A stretch of DNA of 64,000 nt from Methylobacterium sp. Leaf118 (GCF_920984675.1 NZ_CAKLBV010000017.1:1-64000), one strand, 5' to 3'; numbered from the stretch's first letter, positions 1-11,031 are shown. The notes: generated by a model from the sequence alone, not told the origin. Translations and numbers: made by a program.

Positions 1-1
1 G

Positions 2-238
2 GCCGCACTGCTGGCCGGGGCGCTCCATGCCGGGCGCCGCGCTTTCGCCGCCGCCGCGTCCGCGAGCGCTCCCGGCCTCGTCGCCCGCCTGACGGCGACC
101 GGCCACGCCGCCACCGCGGCGCGGCTCACGGCGTTTGTGGGCGCGCAGGGCGTGGAGCAGGGCGCGGCCTTCGCCCGCGCCGCCCTCTGGATCGCCGCCA
201 TGGCGGAGGATGCCGGACCGGTCGAGACGGCGGCTTAG
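2..238 (+). CDS. C-terminal fragment of an unrecognised alanine-rich protein
   Basis: The window opens inside an open frame that runs about 78 codons to a TAG at 236-238. The 5' end lies outside the window. The visible part is rich in Ala, Gly and Arg, with short helical-looking stretches such as GVEQGAAFARAALWIAAMAE and no recognisable motif. GC at third codon positions is high, as in neighbouring genes, which supports real coding. A GC hairpin follows at 299-315. The function cannot be assigned. Confidence 0.5.
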   Translation, partial: AALLAGALHAGRRAFAAAASASAPGLVARLTATGHAATAARLTAFVGAQGVEQGAAFARAALWIAAMAEDAGPVETAA

Positions 239-1826
<1,588 letters not shown>

Positions 1827-1834
1827 GCGCCGCC

Positions 1835-2779
1835 ATGGGCTACGACCTCTCGGGCAAGCGGGTCTTCGTCGCGGGCGCCCGCGGCATGGCGGGGGCGGCG
1901 CTGGTGCGCCGCCTCGCGCGGGAGGGCTGCGAGGTTCTCGACCATGGCCGCGAGCGGGTGGACCTGCGCGACCTCGGCTCGGTCGAAGCCTATTTCGCGG
2001 ATACGCGCCCGCAGGCGGTGTTCCACGCCGCTGGCACCGTCGGCGGCATCCTGGCCAACGACACCTATCCGGCGACCTTCCTCTACGACAACCTCGCCAT
2101 GGCGACCAACGTGATCCACGCCGCCCAGACCCGCGGCGTGGAGAAGCTTCTCTATCTCGGCTCCTCGTGCATCTACCCGAAGCACGCGGCCCAGCCGATG
2201 ACCGAGGACGCGCTGCTGACCGGCCCCCTGGAGCCGACCAACCAGTGGTACGCGGTCGCCAAGATCGCCGGGATCAAGCTATGCCAAGCCTATCGCCGGC
2301 AATACGGCAGCGACTTCGTCGCCGTGATGCCGACGAACCTCTACGGGCCGGGCGACAACTACCATCCCGAGAAGTCCCACGTGGCCGCGGCCCTGCTGCG
2401 CCGCTTCCACGAGGCCCGCGCCGCGGGGGCGCCCGCGGTGACGATCTGGGGCACGGGCAAACCCTGCCGCGAATTCCTGTTCGTCGATGACCTCGCCGAT
2501 GCCTGCGTCTTCGCGATGCAGGCCTGGTCGGGCGAGGACATCCTCAATGTCGGGACCGGCGAGGACGTGACGATCGCGGACTTCGCCCGTACCGTCGCGC
2601 GGGTCGTCGGCTACGAGGGCGACCTCGCCTTCGACACCGACAAGCCGGACGGCACCCCGCGCAAGCTCCTCGACGTGTCGCGGCTGGCCGGCCTCGGCTG
2701 GCGGGCCCGCACCGGGCTCGAAGACGGGCTGCGGCTCGCCTATGCGGACTTCCTCACCGGCGGGGGGCGCAACCGGTGA
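1835..2779 (+). CDS. fcl: GDP-L-fucose synthase (epimerase/reductase)
   Basis: Turns the Gmd product into GDP-L-fucose by 3,5-epimerisation and NADPH-dependent reduction. The 314-residue protein has the Rossmann glycine motif AGARGMAG (13-20), the active-site Cys112 in GSSCIYPK and the Tyr139/Lys143 pair (WYAVAK), as in E. coli WcaG. An in-frame GTG at 1823 that overlaps the gmd stop (GTGA) is an alternative start adding four residues. The gene sits 8 bp after gmd and overlaps the next glycosyltransferase by 4 bp, so the run is co-translated. Confidence 0.94.
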   Translation: MGYDLSGKRVFVAGARGMAGAALVRRLAREGCEVLDHGRERVDLRDLGSVEAYFADTRPQAVFHAAGTVGGILANDTYPATFLYDNLAMATNVIHAAQTRGVEKLLYLGSSCIYPKHAAQPMTEDALLTGPLEPTNQWYAVAKIAGIKLCQAYRRQYGSDFVAVMPTNLYGPGDNYHPEKSHVAAALLRRFHEARAAGAPAVTIWGTGKPCREFLFVDDLADACVFAMQAWSGEDILNVGTGEDVTIADFARTVARVVGYEGDLAFDTDKPDGTPRKLLDVSRLAGLGWRARTGLEDGLRLAYADFLTGGGRNR

Positions 2780-3978
2780 GCCGCCGCGTCCTCATCGTTC
2801 ACAACCGCTACCAGATCCGCGGCGGCGAGGATGCCGTCGTGGAGCGCGAGGCCGCGGCCCTCGCCCGGGCCGGCTGCACGGTGGAGACGCTGTTCTTCTC
2901 CAACGACGACATCCGGGGGCCGGTCGATCGCCTCCGCGTCGCGTTCGAGGCGCCGCATGCCCGGCGCGGCATCGCGCAGGTGGTCGAGGCGGTGCGCCGC
3001 TTCCGGCCCGACGTGGTCCACGCCCACAACACCTTTCCGCTGGTCTCCCCCGGCATGTTCGCGGCGGTGCGCGCCGAGGGCGTCGCCACGGTGCAGACGC
3101 TCCACAATTTCCGGCTCGCCTGCGCCGGCGCCCTGCTGATGCGCGACGGGAGCCCCTGCGAGACCTGCGTGACCGGCTCCGCCTATGCGGCGGTGCGCCA
3201 CGGCTGCTACCGCGGCTCGCGGGTCGGCACCTTCGCGGTCGCCCGAATGATCGAACGGCATCGCCGGATCGGCACCTGGACCCGCGATGTCGACGCCTTC
3301 GTGGTGCTGACTCCGTTCGCCCGGGGCCGATTCGTCGCCGCGGGCCTCCCGCCCGAGCGCATCGTGGTGAAGCCCAACGGCCTGCCCGATCCCGGCCCGC
3401 CCTCGCAGGCGCCGCGTGACGGGATTCTGTTCGCCGGGCGGCTCAGCCGCGAAAAGGGCGTCGCGACCCTGAAGGCCGCGGCCGCCCAGCTCGGCCAGGC
3501 GATCGATGTGGCGGGCGAGGGCCCGCTGGGCGAAAACCTCGAGGGGGCGCCGTACCTGCGGCTCCTCGGTACGCTGCCCGGCGCCGAGGTCCAGGCCCGG
3601 ATGGCCCGGGCCGCGGCGCTGGTCGTGCCCTCGCTCTGGTACGAGGGCCTGCCGATGGTCGTGGCCGAGGCCTTTGCCGCCGGAACGCCGGTCATCGCCT
3701 CGCGCATCGGGGCGCTGGCCGATCTGGTCGAGGACGGGGTGACGGGCCTCCTCGTGACGCCCGGCGATCCCGCCGATCTGGCGCGGGCCATGGAGCGGAT
3801 CCTCGCCGATCCGGCTGCCGCCCGCCGCATGGGGCAGGCCGCCCGGGCCGCCTACCTGCGCGACTGGACGGAGGCGGCCACCACCACCTCGCTTCTGGCG
3901 ATCTACCACCGGGCTCTCGCCGCGCGCCGGCCCGCCCCCACCCTTTCCACGTCCCCCGTCCTGGAACTCGCCCGATGA
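2776..3978 (+). CDS. GT4-family glycosyltransferase
   Basis: A 400-residue GT-B glycosyltransferase, expected to transfer a sugar from a nucleotide donor onto a growing lipid-linked glycan at the inner membrane face. The N-terminal acceptor domain begins VLIVHNRYQIRGGEDAVVE. The C-terminal donor domain shows ILFAGRLSREKGV and the E-x7-E region EGLPMVVAEAF that binds the sugar nucleotide. Translation starts at a GTG overlapping the fcl stop (GTGA). Its place after gmd-fcl makes fucosyl transfer plausible, but donor and acceptor cannot be read from sequence. Confidence 0.85.
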   Translation: MSRRVLIVHNRYQIRGGEDAVVEREAAALARAGCTVETLFFSNDDIRGPVDRLRVAFEAPHARRGIAQVVEAVRRFRPDVVHAHNTFPLVSPGMFAAVRAEGVATVQTLHNFRLACAGALLMRDGSPCETCVTGSAYAAVRHGCYRGSRVGTFAVARMIERHRRIGTWTRDVDAFVVLTPFARGRFVAAGLPPERIVVKPNGLPDPGPPSQAPRDGILFAGRLSREKGVATLKAAAAQLGQAIDVAGEGPLGENLEGAPYLRLLGTLPGAEVQARMARAAALVVPSLWYEGLPMVVAEAFAAGTPVIASRIGALADLVEDGVTGLLVTPGDPADLARAMERILADPAAARRMGQAARAAYLRDWTEAATTTSLLAIYHRALAARRPAPTLSTSPVLELAR

Positions 3979-4763
3979 GCCACGATCCCGCGGTCGCCCG
4001 GTTCCGCCTCGCCGGAACCGGCATCTCCATCGTCGACATGAAGGGCCTGATCGGTTCGATCCGGCGGCGCCTCGATTCCGGGGTGACCCGGCCGGGCACC
4101 TTCGTGGTGTTCCGCGACGCCCACGGCATCGTCCGGGCGACGGAGGACGAGCGCCTGCTCGCCGCCCACGAGGCGGCGATGCTGGTCTGCCCGGACGGGC
4201 GCCCGCTCTACTGGCTCGGCCGCCTGCGCGGCGCCCGCGGGATCGGCCAGGTGCCCGGCATCGAATCGGTCGAGGCGGTCTGCCGGGCGGGTCTCGTCCC
4301 GGGCTGGCGCCACTATTTCCTCGGGGGCGGGGAGGGCGTCGCCGGGGCGCTCGCCAAGACGATGCAGGCGCGCCTGCCGGGGCTGAACGTCGTCGGCGTC
4401 GAGACGCCGCCGTTCCGCGCCCTCGACGCCGCCGAGACCGAAGCCATGCACGCGCGGATCCGGGCGTCGGGCGCGCAGATCCTCTGGATCGGCCTCGGGA
4501 CGCCCAAGCAGGAGCTGTTCATGGCCGAGCACGCGCCGCACCTGCCCGGCACGGTGGCGATGGGGGTCGGCGCGGCCTTCGACGTGCTGACCGGCCGAGT
4601 GCCCCGCGCGCCGGTGGCGCTTCAGGTCACCGGCCTCGAATGGGCCTACCGCCTCCTGCGCGAGCCGCGGCGGCTCGCGGGCCGCTATCTCCACACGGTC
4701 CCGCGCTTCCTCGCCCTCGTCGCCGCCGAGCGCCGCCGCCGCCCCGCCGGGGCCGCCGAATAG
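3975..4763 (+). CDS. WecG/TagA/CpsF-family glycosyltransferase
   Basis: A 262-residue GT26-family enzyme; relatives transfer ManNAc, ManNAcA, glucose or glucuronic acid onto undecaprenyl-PP-linked acceptors. Seen in the sequence: the SIRRRL helix near residue 32, VVGVETPPF in the middle, and the family signature IGLGTPKQELFMAEH (about 174-188) followed by MGVGAAFDVLTGR. The ATG overlaps the previous stop (ATGA). It is the last gene of the gmd run and probably adds an early sugar of the repeat unit. The exact sugar is unknown. Confidence 0.88.
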   Translation: MSHDPAVARFRLAGTGISIVDMKGLIGSIRRRLDSGVTRPGTFVVFRDAHGIVRATEDERLLAAHEAAMLVCPDGRPLYWLGRLRGARGIGQVPGIESVEAVCRAGLVPGWRHYFLGGGEGVAGALAKTMQARLPGLNVVGVETPPFRALDAAETEAMHARIRASGAQILWIGLGTPKQELFMAEHAPHLPGTVAMGVGAAFDVLTGRVPRAPVALQVTGLEWAYRLLREPRRLAGRYLHTVPRFLALVAAERRRRPAGAAE

Positions 4764-4894
4764 GACGCGACGGACGGTCCCCCGCCGGCTCCGCCAGCGG
4801 CGGTCGAGGCGGCGGGCCGGATGTGCCGCGCTCCTTGCCGCGCCCCCGGATCGCCTCGGCGTGCCCGCCGCGGCGCGGGCGGACTTGCGCAGGC

Positions 4895-5764
4895 TCACGC
4901 GAACCGCTTCGCGCCCGCCACGCAGAGCACGACGAGGCTGGCGACCGCGATCATGGTCCAGGCGACCGGCTCGCCGAGGAGGAGGCTCGCCAGCGCCAAC
5001 CCGAAGAAGGGCTGCAGCAGCTGCAACTGCCCGACCCGCGCGATGCCGCCGAGCGCCAGCCCGCGATACCAGAACACGAAGCCCACCAGCATGCTGAACA
5101 CGGAGACGTAGGCGAGGCCCGCCCAGGCCGGCGCCCCGACGCCGCTCCACGAGGTCGGCCACGCCGCGAGGGCGAGGCCCGCCATCGCCGGCAAGGCGAG
5201 GAGCAGCGCCCAGGAGATGACCTGCCATCCGCCGAGCCGGCGCGACAGGCCGGCGCCCTCGGCATAGCCCAGGCCGCATAGCCCGATCGCCGCGACCATC
5301 AGGAGATCGCCCGTGGCCGTGCCGCCCTCGCTGCGGGCGAGCGCGAAGCCGGCCACCAGCGCGGCGCCGAGCACGGAGAACAGCCAGAAGCCCCGGCGCG
5401 GGCGCTCGCCCCCGCGCAGGACGGCGAAGAGCGCGGTCGCCAGCGGCAGCAGGCCGACGAAAACGACCGAGCGCGCGGCGGTGATGTGCTGGAGCGCCAG
5501 GGCCGTCAGCAGCGGGAAGCCGATCACCACCCCGAGGGCGACGGCGGCGAGCGATCCGAGATCCCGGGAGGCCGGCCGCTTCTGCCGGAGGGCCAGCAGC
5601 AGGGTCGCGCCGAGGAGCGCGGCGATCACCGCCCGGGCCGAGGTCAGGAACAGGGGCGTGAACCCGGCCACCGCCGCCCGCGTCGCCGGCAGCGACCCGC
5701 TGAAGATTAGGACGCCGAGGAAGCCCTGGCCCCAGCCGTCCCAGGACATGGATCTGCGCCGCAT
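4895..5764 (-). CDS. EamA/DMT-family transporter
   Basis: A 289-residue inner-membrane protein with about ten hydrophobic segments in two five-helix halves, the usual EamA (DUF6) architecture of drug/metabolite exporters such as RhaT- or YdcZ-like carriers. The second half includes SVFSMLVGFVFWYRGLALGG and ends in a helix VASLVVLCVAGAKRFA. The upstream Met at 5764 was chosen; an internal Met at 5749 (MSWDGWGQG) is also possible. It is convergent with the wecG-like gene. The substrate is unknown. Confidence 0.85.
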   Translation of the reverse strand: MRRRSMSWDGWGQGFLGVLIFSGSLPATRAAVAGFTPLFLTSARAVIAALLGATLLLALRQKRPASRDLGSLAAVALGVVIGFPLLTALALQHITAARSVVFVGLLPLATALFAVLRGGERPRRGFWLFSVLGAALVAGFALARSEGGTATGDLLMVAAIGLCGLGYAEGAGLSRRLGGWQVISWALLLALPAMAGLALAAWPTSWSGVGAPAWAGLAYVSVFSMLVGFVFWYRGLALGGIARVGQLQLLQPFFGLALASLLLGEPVAWTMIAVASLVVLCVAGAKRFA

Positions 5765-5889
5765 CGCCCGATCGCCTTGCTCCCGAGGCCCCTGCCTGCC
5801 CGTTCGGAGCCGGCGGCGACAGGCACGGCCCGTACGGTTTCGGCCGACCTGTACCGTCCGCCGGACCGGTACGGCGGGTCTGCGACGGC

Positions 5890-7686
5890 CTACAGCCGCA
5901 GCGCGCCCGCCGCGAGCGCCGCGTGCAGGTCCGGGTCGATCGGCCGATAGGCGCCATCGCGGTCGATATAGAGCGGATCGGCGATGCGGGCCGGGTCGAA
6001 CCCTTCCTCGGCCAGCACCGCCTTCTTCTGCTTGAAGGTCTCGGTGTGGCCGAGATCCTCCGTGAGCCGGAGGAACAGCGGGCGGGCATAGGCCGGCAGC
6101 CGCTCCGCGAGGTCGGCATGGAGCCGCGCCACGTCGAAGCCGAGGCCGATGGTCAGCGCGGCCATGCCGGCGCGGCCGTCCGCGCCCGGCACGGCGACGC
6201 CGTAGACGCAGGCCTCGGCAACGCCGTCCGTGCGGGAGAGCGCCTCGGCGACCTCGGTCGTGGCGACGTTCTCGCCCTTCCAGCGGAAGGTGTCGCCGAT
6301 CCGGTCGACGAAGTAGAAGTAGCCTTGCGCGTCGCGCCGCATCAGGTCGCCGGTCCGCATCCAGGCATCGCCCGGTTTCACCACGTCGCGCAGCACCTTG
6401 CGGGCGCTCTCGGCGTCGCTGGTATAGCCCTCGAACGTGTATTCGGCCTTGTCCGAGAGGCGGCCGAGCAACTCGCCCGCCTCGCCGAAGGCGGCCGGGA
6501 TGCAGCGCCCCTCGGCATCGCGCAGCGGCAATCCGGTGGCCACGTCGTGTCGCACGATCAGCGCGGGCGAGCGCCGCGCCATGAAGCTCGGCACCCGGCC
6601 GACCGCGCCGACCTTGCCCTCGACGTTGTAGAGCGAGAGCGTGCCCTCGGTGGCTGCGTAGAATTCGAGGATGCGGGGCACCGCGAAGCGCTCCTGGAAC
6701 CGCTCCCACACGTCCGGGCGCAGGCCGTTGCCGGTGCAGAGCCGCAGGCGATGCGCCCGCTCCTGCGGATCGGGGGGCGCGAGTGCGAGGTAGCGGCACA
6801 ATTCGCCGATATACTGGAACAGGGTCGCGCCGCTCTCGGTCACGTCCGACCAGAACCGGCGCGCCGAGAACTTTTCGCGGATCACCACGGAGCCGCCGCC
6901 CAAAAGCACGCTGCCCGGCGCCACCACGCCGCCGACGCTGTGGTAGAGCGGCAGGCAATCGTACATGCGGTCGTCGGGGCCGGGATCGGCCAGGCCGGCG
7001 AACCAATGGGTCCACATCATGATGCGGTGGTGACTGACCCGCGCGGCCTTCGGCAGGCCGGTGGTGCCGGAGGTGTAGATCAGGAGCGCCGGGTCGCGCA
7101 GGCTGACCGCGGGCGCCTCGCCGGGCTCCAGCGGGTCGCCCGAATGGGCGGCGGCCTGCATGGCGAGGGACTCGTCCGCCCCCTCGCCCTGCCAGACCAG
7201 CACGGGGCGCTCCGGAAGATGGGGCAGGGCGCCGTCGAGGGCCTCGGCGAGGTCAGTTCCGGCAATGACGAGGCGGGGGGCGGCCACCGCGATGCAATGG
7301 GCGAGCCCGCGTTCGCGCAGGTTCGTGTTGAGCAGCGCCACCCGCACCCCGACCCGGCTCAGCCCGAGCCAGATCGCGAGGTAGTCCGGCCGGTTGCGCA
7401 TCAGCAGCGCCACGGTGTCGCCCTTGGCGAGGCCGCGCGCGCGCGCCCAGCGGGCGTAGCGGTTGCGCCGGGCGGCGAACTCGCCGTGGCTCAGGGTCTC
7501 GTCGGTGCCGATCAGGGCCGGGGCGCCCGCCCGCTCGGCGGCGACCGCGTCGAGGACCAGCGGGAAGATGCGGCCCGGCTCCGCGTCGATCCGGGCGGTG
7601 CGCTCCAGGGCGCCGATCCAGCCGGCGGTCGCGGAGGCGCGGGGCGGCGGGGCCGGGACGGGAGTGGCGGGGGGCTGGAGCTGCAT
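5890..7686 (-). CDS. Long-chain (FadD6/FATP-like) acyl-CoA synthetase
   Basis: Activates fatty acids to acyl-CoA through an acyl-adenylate. The 598-residue ANL enzyme shows the P-loop IYTSGTTGLPKAARV, the FYAATEGT loop, the MRTGDLMRRD motif with DRIGDTFRWKGENV, and the C-terminal Lys region GHTETFKQKKAVL. The short FATP-like signatures (RWKGENVATTEV) place it with long or very long chain synthetases rather than acetyl-CoA synthetase. The Met at 7686 (MQLQPP) fits the 13-bp gap to metA; longer upstream frames run into metA. It may be co-transcribed with metA by proximity only. Confidence 0.88.
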   Translation of the reverse strand: MQLQPPATPVPAPPPRASATAGWIGALERTARIDAEPGRIFPLVLDAVAAERAGAPALIGTDETLSHGEFAARRNRYARWARARGLAKGDTVALLMRNRPDYLAIWLGLSRVGVRVALLNTNLRERGLAHCIAVAAPRLVIAGTDLAEALDGALPHLPERPVLVWQGEGADESLAMQAAAHSGDPLEPGEAPAVSLRDPALLIYTSGTTGLPKAARVSHHRIMMWTHWFAGLADPGPDDRMYDCLPLYHSVGGVVAPGSVLLGGGSVVIREKFSARRFWSDVTESGATLFQYIGELCRYLALAPPDPQERAHRLRLCTGNGLRPDVWERFQERFAVPRILEFYAATEGTLSLYNVEGKVGAVGRVPSFMARRSPALIVRHDVATGLPLRDAEGRCIPAAFGEAGELLGRLSDKAEYTFEGYTSDAESARKVLRDVVKPGDAWMRTGDLMRRDAQGYFYFVDRIGDTFRWKGENVATTEVAEALSRTDGVAEACVYGVAVPGADGRAGMAALTIGLGFDVARLHADLAERLPAYARPLFLRLTEDLGHTETFKQKKAVLAEEGFDPARIADPLYIDRDGAYRPIDPDLHAALAAGALRL

Positions 7687-7699
7687 CACGAAGGTCGCC

Positions 7700-8716
7700 T
7701 TACGCGAGGGCCGAGACCGGCGCGGCCGCCGGACGATGGGCGCGGCGAGCCGCCACCTGGGTGAGCCAGTTGCGGAACAGACGGCTTGCTCCCTCCGGCC
7801 ATTCCGCGGGGCGGGGCGGCGTCGCCTCCCGGTCGGGGAAGTCGGCATGGAGGGCGGGCGTCCGCTCGCGGAGCGCGCGCTCCGCGAAGGCCTGGAGCCG
7901 CGCCGCGGCCTCGGCGCCGTAATAATCTACAGGCAGACCCGGCAGGGTGTCGCGGCTCCCGTCGAGGAAGCGGCCCATGTCCCGGCGGTACTCGCGGGCC
8001 AGCGTGTCGGGCTCGTATTCGGGATGGCCCTGGAGGAACACCATCAGGCTACGGCCCTCCCGCACGAACAGGTCGACGCCGACCTGCTCCGAGCGGCGCA
8101 GCACCGTGTAGCCCCGGGCGGCGAGGTCGGCCTCGGGCAGGTCGTTCCAGCGCGAATGCGGCACCGGCATCACGGCCGGCATCCCGGCGAGGAGCGGGTG
8201 GACGGCGGTGGCGGCGCAGGCATAGACGCCCGAATGCTTGGCCGGCAGCGGCCGGCGCTCGATCCGGTCGAGATGCAGCACCGCAGCATGGGCCGCGAGG
8301 CAGGAGAACAGGGTCGAGACCGTGTGGGCGGCCGCCCAATCCACCACGGAGGCGAATTCCGCGTAATAGGGCTCATGGTCGAGGCGAGCGGCCTTCGGCT
8401 CGGCGCCGGTGATCACCAGGGCGTCGAGGCCGGCGGCCGCGAGCGCCGTGTGGGACGCGTAGCACCGGTCGAGATGAGCGCGGGCCAGCGGCCCCCGCGG
8501 CACCGCGTCGAGGCTGAAGAAGCGCAGCTCGGCCTCCGGGCCGATCAGCCGCCGGAACTGCCGCTCCGTCTGGACGAGGGCGGTGTCCGGCATGTTGTTG
8601 AGGAGGCCGATCCGCAGGCGGGGCGCGGGCGTGCCCGGCTGGGACCGGGGCGCCAGGATGGATTCGGAGAGGCCCGGCTCGCCGTAGGACGTGCCTGAAA
8701 CGCCGTGTTCCAGCAT
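7700..8716 (-). CDS. metA: Homoserine O-succinyl/acetyltransferase (MetA family)
   Basis: Acylates homoserine for methionine synthesis. The 338-residue protein carries the family signature LLNNMPDTALVQTERQFRRL near residue 40, the nucleophile Cys in TLFSCLAAHAAV, and the catalytic His-Glu region FLQGHPEYEPDT. In this family acyl donor specificity (succinyl or acetyl) depends on one active-site residue and is not decided here; pairing with MetY suggests an O-acyl ester used for direct sulfhydrylation. A clear GAGGAGAGAG ribosome site precedes the ATG at 8716. It lies 53 bp after metY on the same strand. Confidence 0.9.
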   Translation of the reverse strand: MLEHGVSGTSYGEPGLSESILAPRSQPGTPAPRLRIGLLNNMPDTALVQTERQFRRLIGPEAELRFFSLDAVPRGPLARAHLDRCYASHTALAAAGLDALVITGAEPKAARLDHEPYYAEFASVVDWAAAHTVSTLFSCLAAHAAVLHLDRIERRPLPAKHSGVYACAATAVHPLLAGMPAVMPVPHSRWNDLPEADLAARGYTVLRRSEQVGVDLFVREGRSLMVFLQGHPEYEPDTLAREYRRDMGRFLDGSRDTLPGLPVDYYGAEAAARLQAFAERALRERTPALHADFPDREATPPRPAEWPEGASRLFRNWLTQVAARRAHRPAAAPVSALA

Positions 8717-8769
8717 GGGACTCTCTCCTCTCGATCGGGGGCGGGGATGTTCCGGGGGCGCCCGGCGGC

Positions 8770-10062
8770 TCAGGCCGCGAGCGCCAGCGGCCGGGCGGCG
8801 GCGAGCGCCTGGTCGAGATCGGCGACGATGTCGTCGACATGCTCGATGCCGACGCTGATCCGGATGGTCTCGGGCAGCACGCCCGCGACCCGCTGCTCGT
8901 CCGGCGTCATCTGGCGGTGGGTGGTCGAGGCCGGATGGCAGGCCAGGGACTTGACGTCGCCGATGTTGACGAGCCGCTTCACCAGCTTGAGTGCGTCGTA
9001 GAAGGTCTTGCCGGCCTCGAACCCGCCCTTCACCCCGAAGGTCAGCAGCGAGGAGCCCTCGCCGCCGAGGTACTTCTTCGCCATCGCGTGGTTTGGGCTG
9101 TCGGGGAAGCCGGCGTAATTGACCCATTCGACGCCCGGATGCGCGCGCAGATACTCGGCGACCTTGCGGGCGTTGGCGACGTGGCGCTCGACACGCAGCG
9201 CCACCGTCTCGATGCCCTGGAGCAGCAGGAAGGCGGAGAGCGCCGGCAGCACCGCGCCCGTGGTGCGCTGATAGACGCTGCGGGCCCGGGCCGCGAAGGC
9301 GCTTCGGCCGAAATGCTCGGCGTAGACGAGCCCGTGATAGGACACGTCCGGCGTCGTGAACATCGGGAAGCGGTCGCCGTGGGCGGCCCAGTCGAAATTG
9401 CCCGAATCGACCACGATGCCGCCCAGCGTGGTGCCGTGGCCGCCCATGAACTTGGTCAGCGAGGCGATGACGATGTCGGCCCCGTAATCGATCGGGCGCA
9501 GCAGGATCGGGGTCGGGACGGTGTTGTCGACGACGAGGGGCACGCCGTGGGCGTGGGCGACACGGGCCAGAGCTTCGATGTCGCAAATATTGCCGGCGGG
9601 GTTGCCGATCGATTCGCAGTAGACCGCCCGGGTCTGGTCGTCGATCAACGCGGCGATGTCTTCGGGCCGGTCGCTCGCGGCGAAGCGGGTGGTGATGCCC
9701 TGGCGCGGCAGGACGTGGGCGAGCAGGGTATGGGTGGTGCCGTAGAGCTGGGGCACGCAGACGATGTTGCCGCCATGGTCGGCCAGCGTCGCGATGGCGT
9801 AATGCAGGGCCGCCTGCCCCGTGGCGACGGCGAGCGCCGCGTGGCCGCCCTCGAGATCGGCGACCCGCCGCTCCAGCACGGCCACCGTCGGGTTGGCGAT
9901 GCGGCTGTAGCGGTAGCCTTCCTCCTCCAGATTGAACAGGGCGGCCCCGTGATCGGCGCTGTCGAAGGCGTAGGCGACGCTCTGGTAGATCGGCACAGCG
10001 ACGGCATGGGTGGTCGGATCGTGCTCGAAGCCGGCGTGAACCGCGATCGTTTCGCTGCGCAT
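8770..10062 (-). CDS. metY: O-acetylhomoserine sulfhydrylase (PLP-dependent)
   Basis: Makes homocysteine from O-acylhomoserine and sulfide. The 430-residue Cys/Met-metabolism PLP enzyme starts MRSETIAVHAGF, has the substrate loop YRYSRIANPTVAVLE, the PLP-stacking region CVPQLYGTTH, the Asp-containing VVDNTVPTP and the Schiff-base Lys in IASLTKFMGGHGTTLGG. Length matches MetY (about 430) rather than shorter MetB/MetC. ATG at 10062 is chosen because it aligns with the family start; the open frame upstream has no homologous character. It forms a methionine unit with metA downstream. Confidence 0.92.
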   Translation of the reverse strand: MRSETIAVHAGFEHDPTTHAVAVPIYQSVAYAFDSADHGAALFNLEEEGYRYSRIANPTVAVLERRVADLEGGHAALAVATGQAALHYAIATLADHGGNIVCVPQLYGTTHTLLAHVLPRQGITTRFAASDRPEDIAALIDDQTRAVYCESIGNPAGNICDIEALARVAHAHGVPLVVDNTVPTPILLRPIDYGADIVIASLTKFMGGHGTTLGGIVVDSGNFDWAAHGDRFPMFTTPDVSYHGLVYAEHFGRSAFAARARSVYQRTTGAVLPALSAFLLLQGIETVALRVERHVANARKVAEYLRAHPGVEWVNYAGFPDSPNHAMAKKYLGGEGSSLLTFGVKGGFEAGKTFYDALKLVKRLVNIGDVKSLACHPASTTHRQMTPDEQRVAGVLPETIRISVGIEHVDDIVADLDQALAAARPLALAA

Positions 10063-10487
10063 TGCGTGGGTCGTCCCTGGACCGGAGGGTCGGCGGGCCT
10101 GCCGCAAGGCCGGGACCACGCCAGATCGTGCCGAAACGACACGGGATCCGCGGCGTTCGACGAGACCCGGAGCCTCGCGGCACCCGGTTGATTTTCCCGG
10201 AAGATCAGGGAGATGGGCGGCCCAGGCCGGGGCGGCGGCGCCAGTTTCGCTCCGCATGGTTGCGGAATTCTACGTAGATGCCGCGTCTCGAAAAGACCCA
10301 GCCGTATCGTTTCGGATGGATTACACTACAGCCAAGTCACGTTTCGGCCGCATTTACAATCCTCGACGCATTGTCGTTAGCCATACGTCGAACACCACCT
10401 TGCGGACGTCAGACAAGTGTGGTGGTGCTTGGCTCGGGGCGCCTCCGGAGTGGTCCTGGACGCCCGACGACCGGCAGTGAGGAAGAC
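10063..10487. other. Divergent intergenic region between metY and the cupin gene
   Basis: 425 bases with promoters expected for both flanking genes. A region of lower GC spans about 10255-10400. A bulged hairpin (CACCACCTTG 10393-10402 with CAAGTGTGGTG 10414-10424) lies nearer the cupin gene. The metY leader was read for the SAM-II riboswitch pattern (conserved GCUAAA after a pseudoknot stem), and no convincing match was seen. Confidence 0.45.
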
Positions 10488-10946
10488 GTGTCTACCACCG
10501 CGATGATTCCGTCCGTGACGACCGGTGATCTGCGGCCGGCTCCGATCGAGCCGAGCTGGGTTCACGAGGGGATGCCCGTGGCGCGCAACACCATGCTGTC
10601 GCGCAGCGACGATCGCCTGGCTTGGACCCTGGTCTGGGATTGCACCGCCGGCAAGTTCGAGTGGCACTACGATATCGACGAGACGATCCACTTTCTCGAA
10701 GGTTCGGCCACGATCAGCGACGGCATCTCGCCGGCCAAGACCTTCGTTGCGGGCGATGTGCTCTTCATTCCCCGCGGGGCGGTCTGCCACTGGCATGTCG
10801 AGAGCTACGTCCGGAAGGTGGCCTTCTGCCGCCAGACCCAGCCGAAATACCTCGCGCTGGCGCTCCGGGCCTTCGCCAAGGTGAAGAAGATGCTGCGGCG
10901 CAAGTCCTCGCCGTCAGTCGGCGGCGGTCTGCTCGAAGCGGCCTGA
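10488..10946 (+). CDS. Cupin-domain protein
   Basis: A 152-residue single-domain cupin of the Cupin_3/DUF861 type. The barrel motifs are visible as AGKFEWHYDIDETIHFLEGSA and FVAGDVLFIPRGAVCHWHV, with His/Glu ligands able to bind a metal. A GTG start at 10488 is preferred because GAGGAAGAC precedes it; ATG at 10503 is an alternative. The C-terminal tail KVKKMLRRKSS is basic. Related proteins bind small ligands or act as sugar or ureidoglycine enzymes, and the role here is unknown. Confidence 0.8.
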   Translation: MSTTAMIPSVTTGDLRPAPIEPSWVHEGMPVARNTMLSRSDDRLAWTLVWDCTAGKFEWHYDIDETIHFLEGSATISDGISPAKTFVAGDVLFIPRGAVCHWHVESYVRKVAFCRQTQPKYLALALRAFAKVKKMLRRKSSPSVGGGLLEAA

Positions 10947-10950
10947 TCCG

Positions 10951-10980
10951 CGCCTCCGAGAGCCTCTGCGCCTCCGAGAG
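10951..10980. repeat. Short direct repeat, period 18
   Basis: CGCCTCCGAGAG occurs at 10951-10962 and again at 10969-10980, immediately after the cupin stop codon and before the hairpin at 10985. Confidence 0.5.
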
Positions 10981-10984
10981 CTGT

Positions 10985-11003
10985 GGGGCCGCCCAGCGGC
11001 CCC
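10985..11003 (+). terminator. Hairpin after the cupin gene
   Basis: GGGGCCG (10985-10991), loop CCCAG, CGGCCCC (10997-11003), 39 bases after the cupin stop. No U tract follows, but position and stem strength fit a 3' end. Confidence 0.5.
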
Positions 11004-11031
11004 GCCCATTCCCTCCCTCTAGGCTCCCGCC

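Noticed and set aside
10063-10487. SAM-II riboswitch upstream of metY
   Set aside because: No pseudoknot pattern with GCUAAA was seen on the metY strand. A covariance-model search would settle it.
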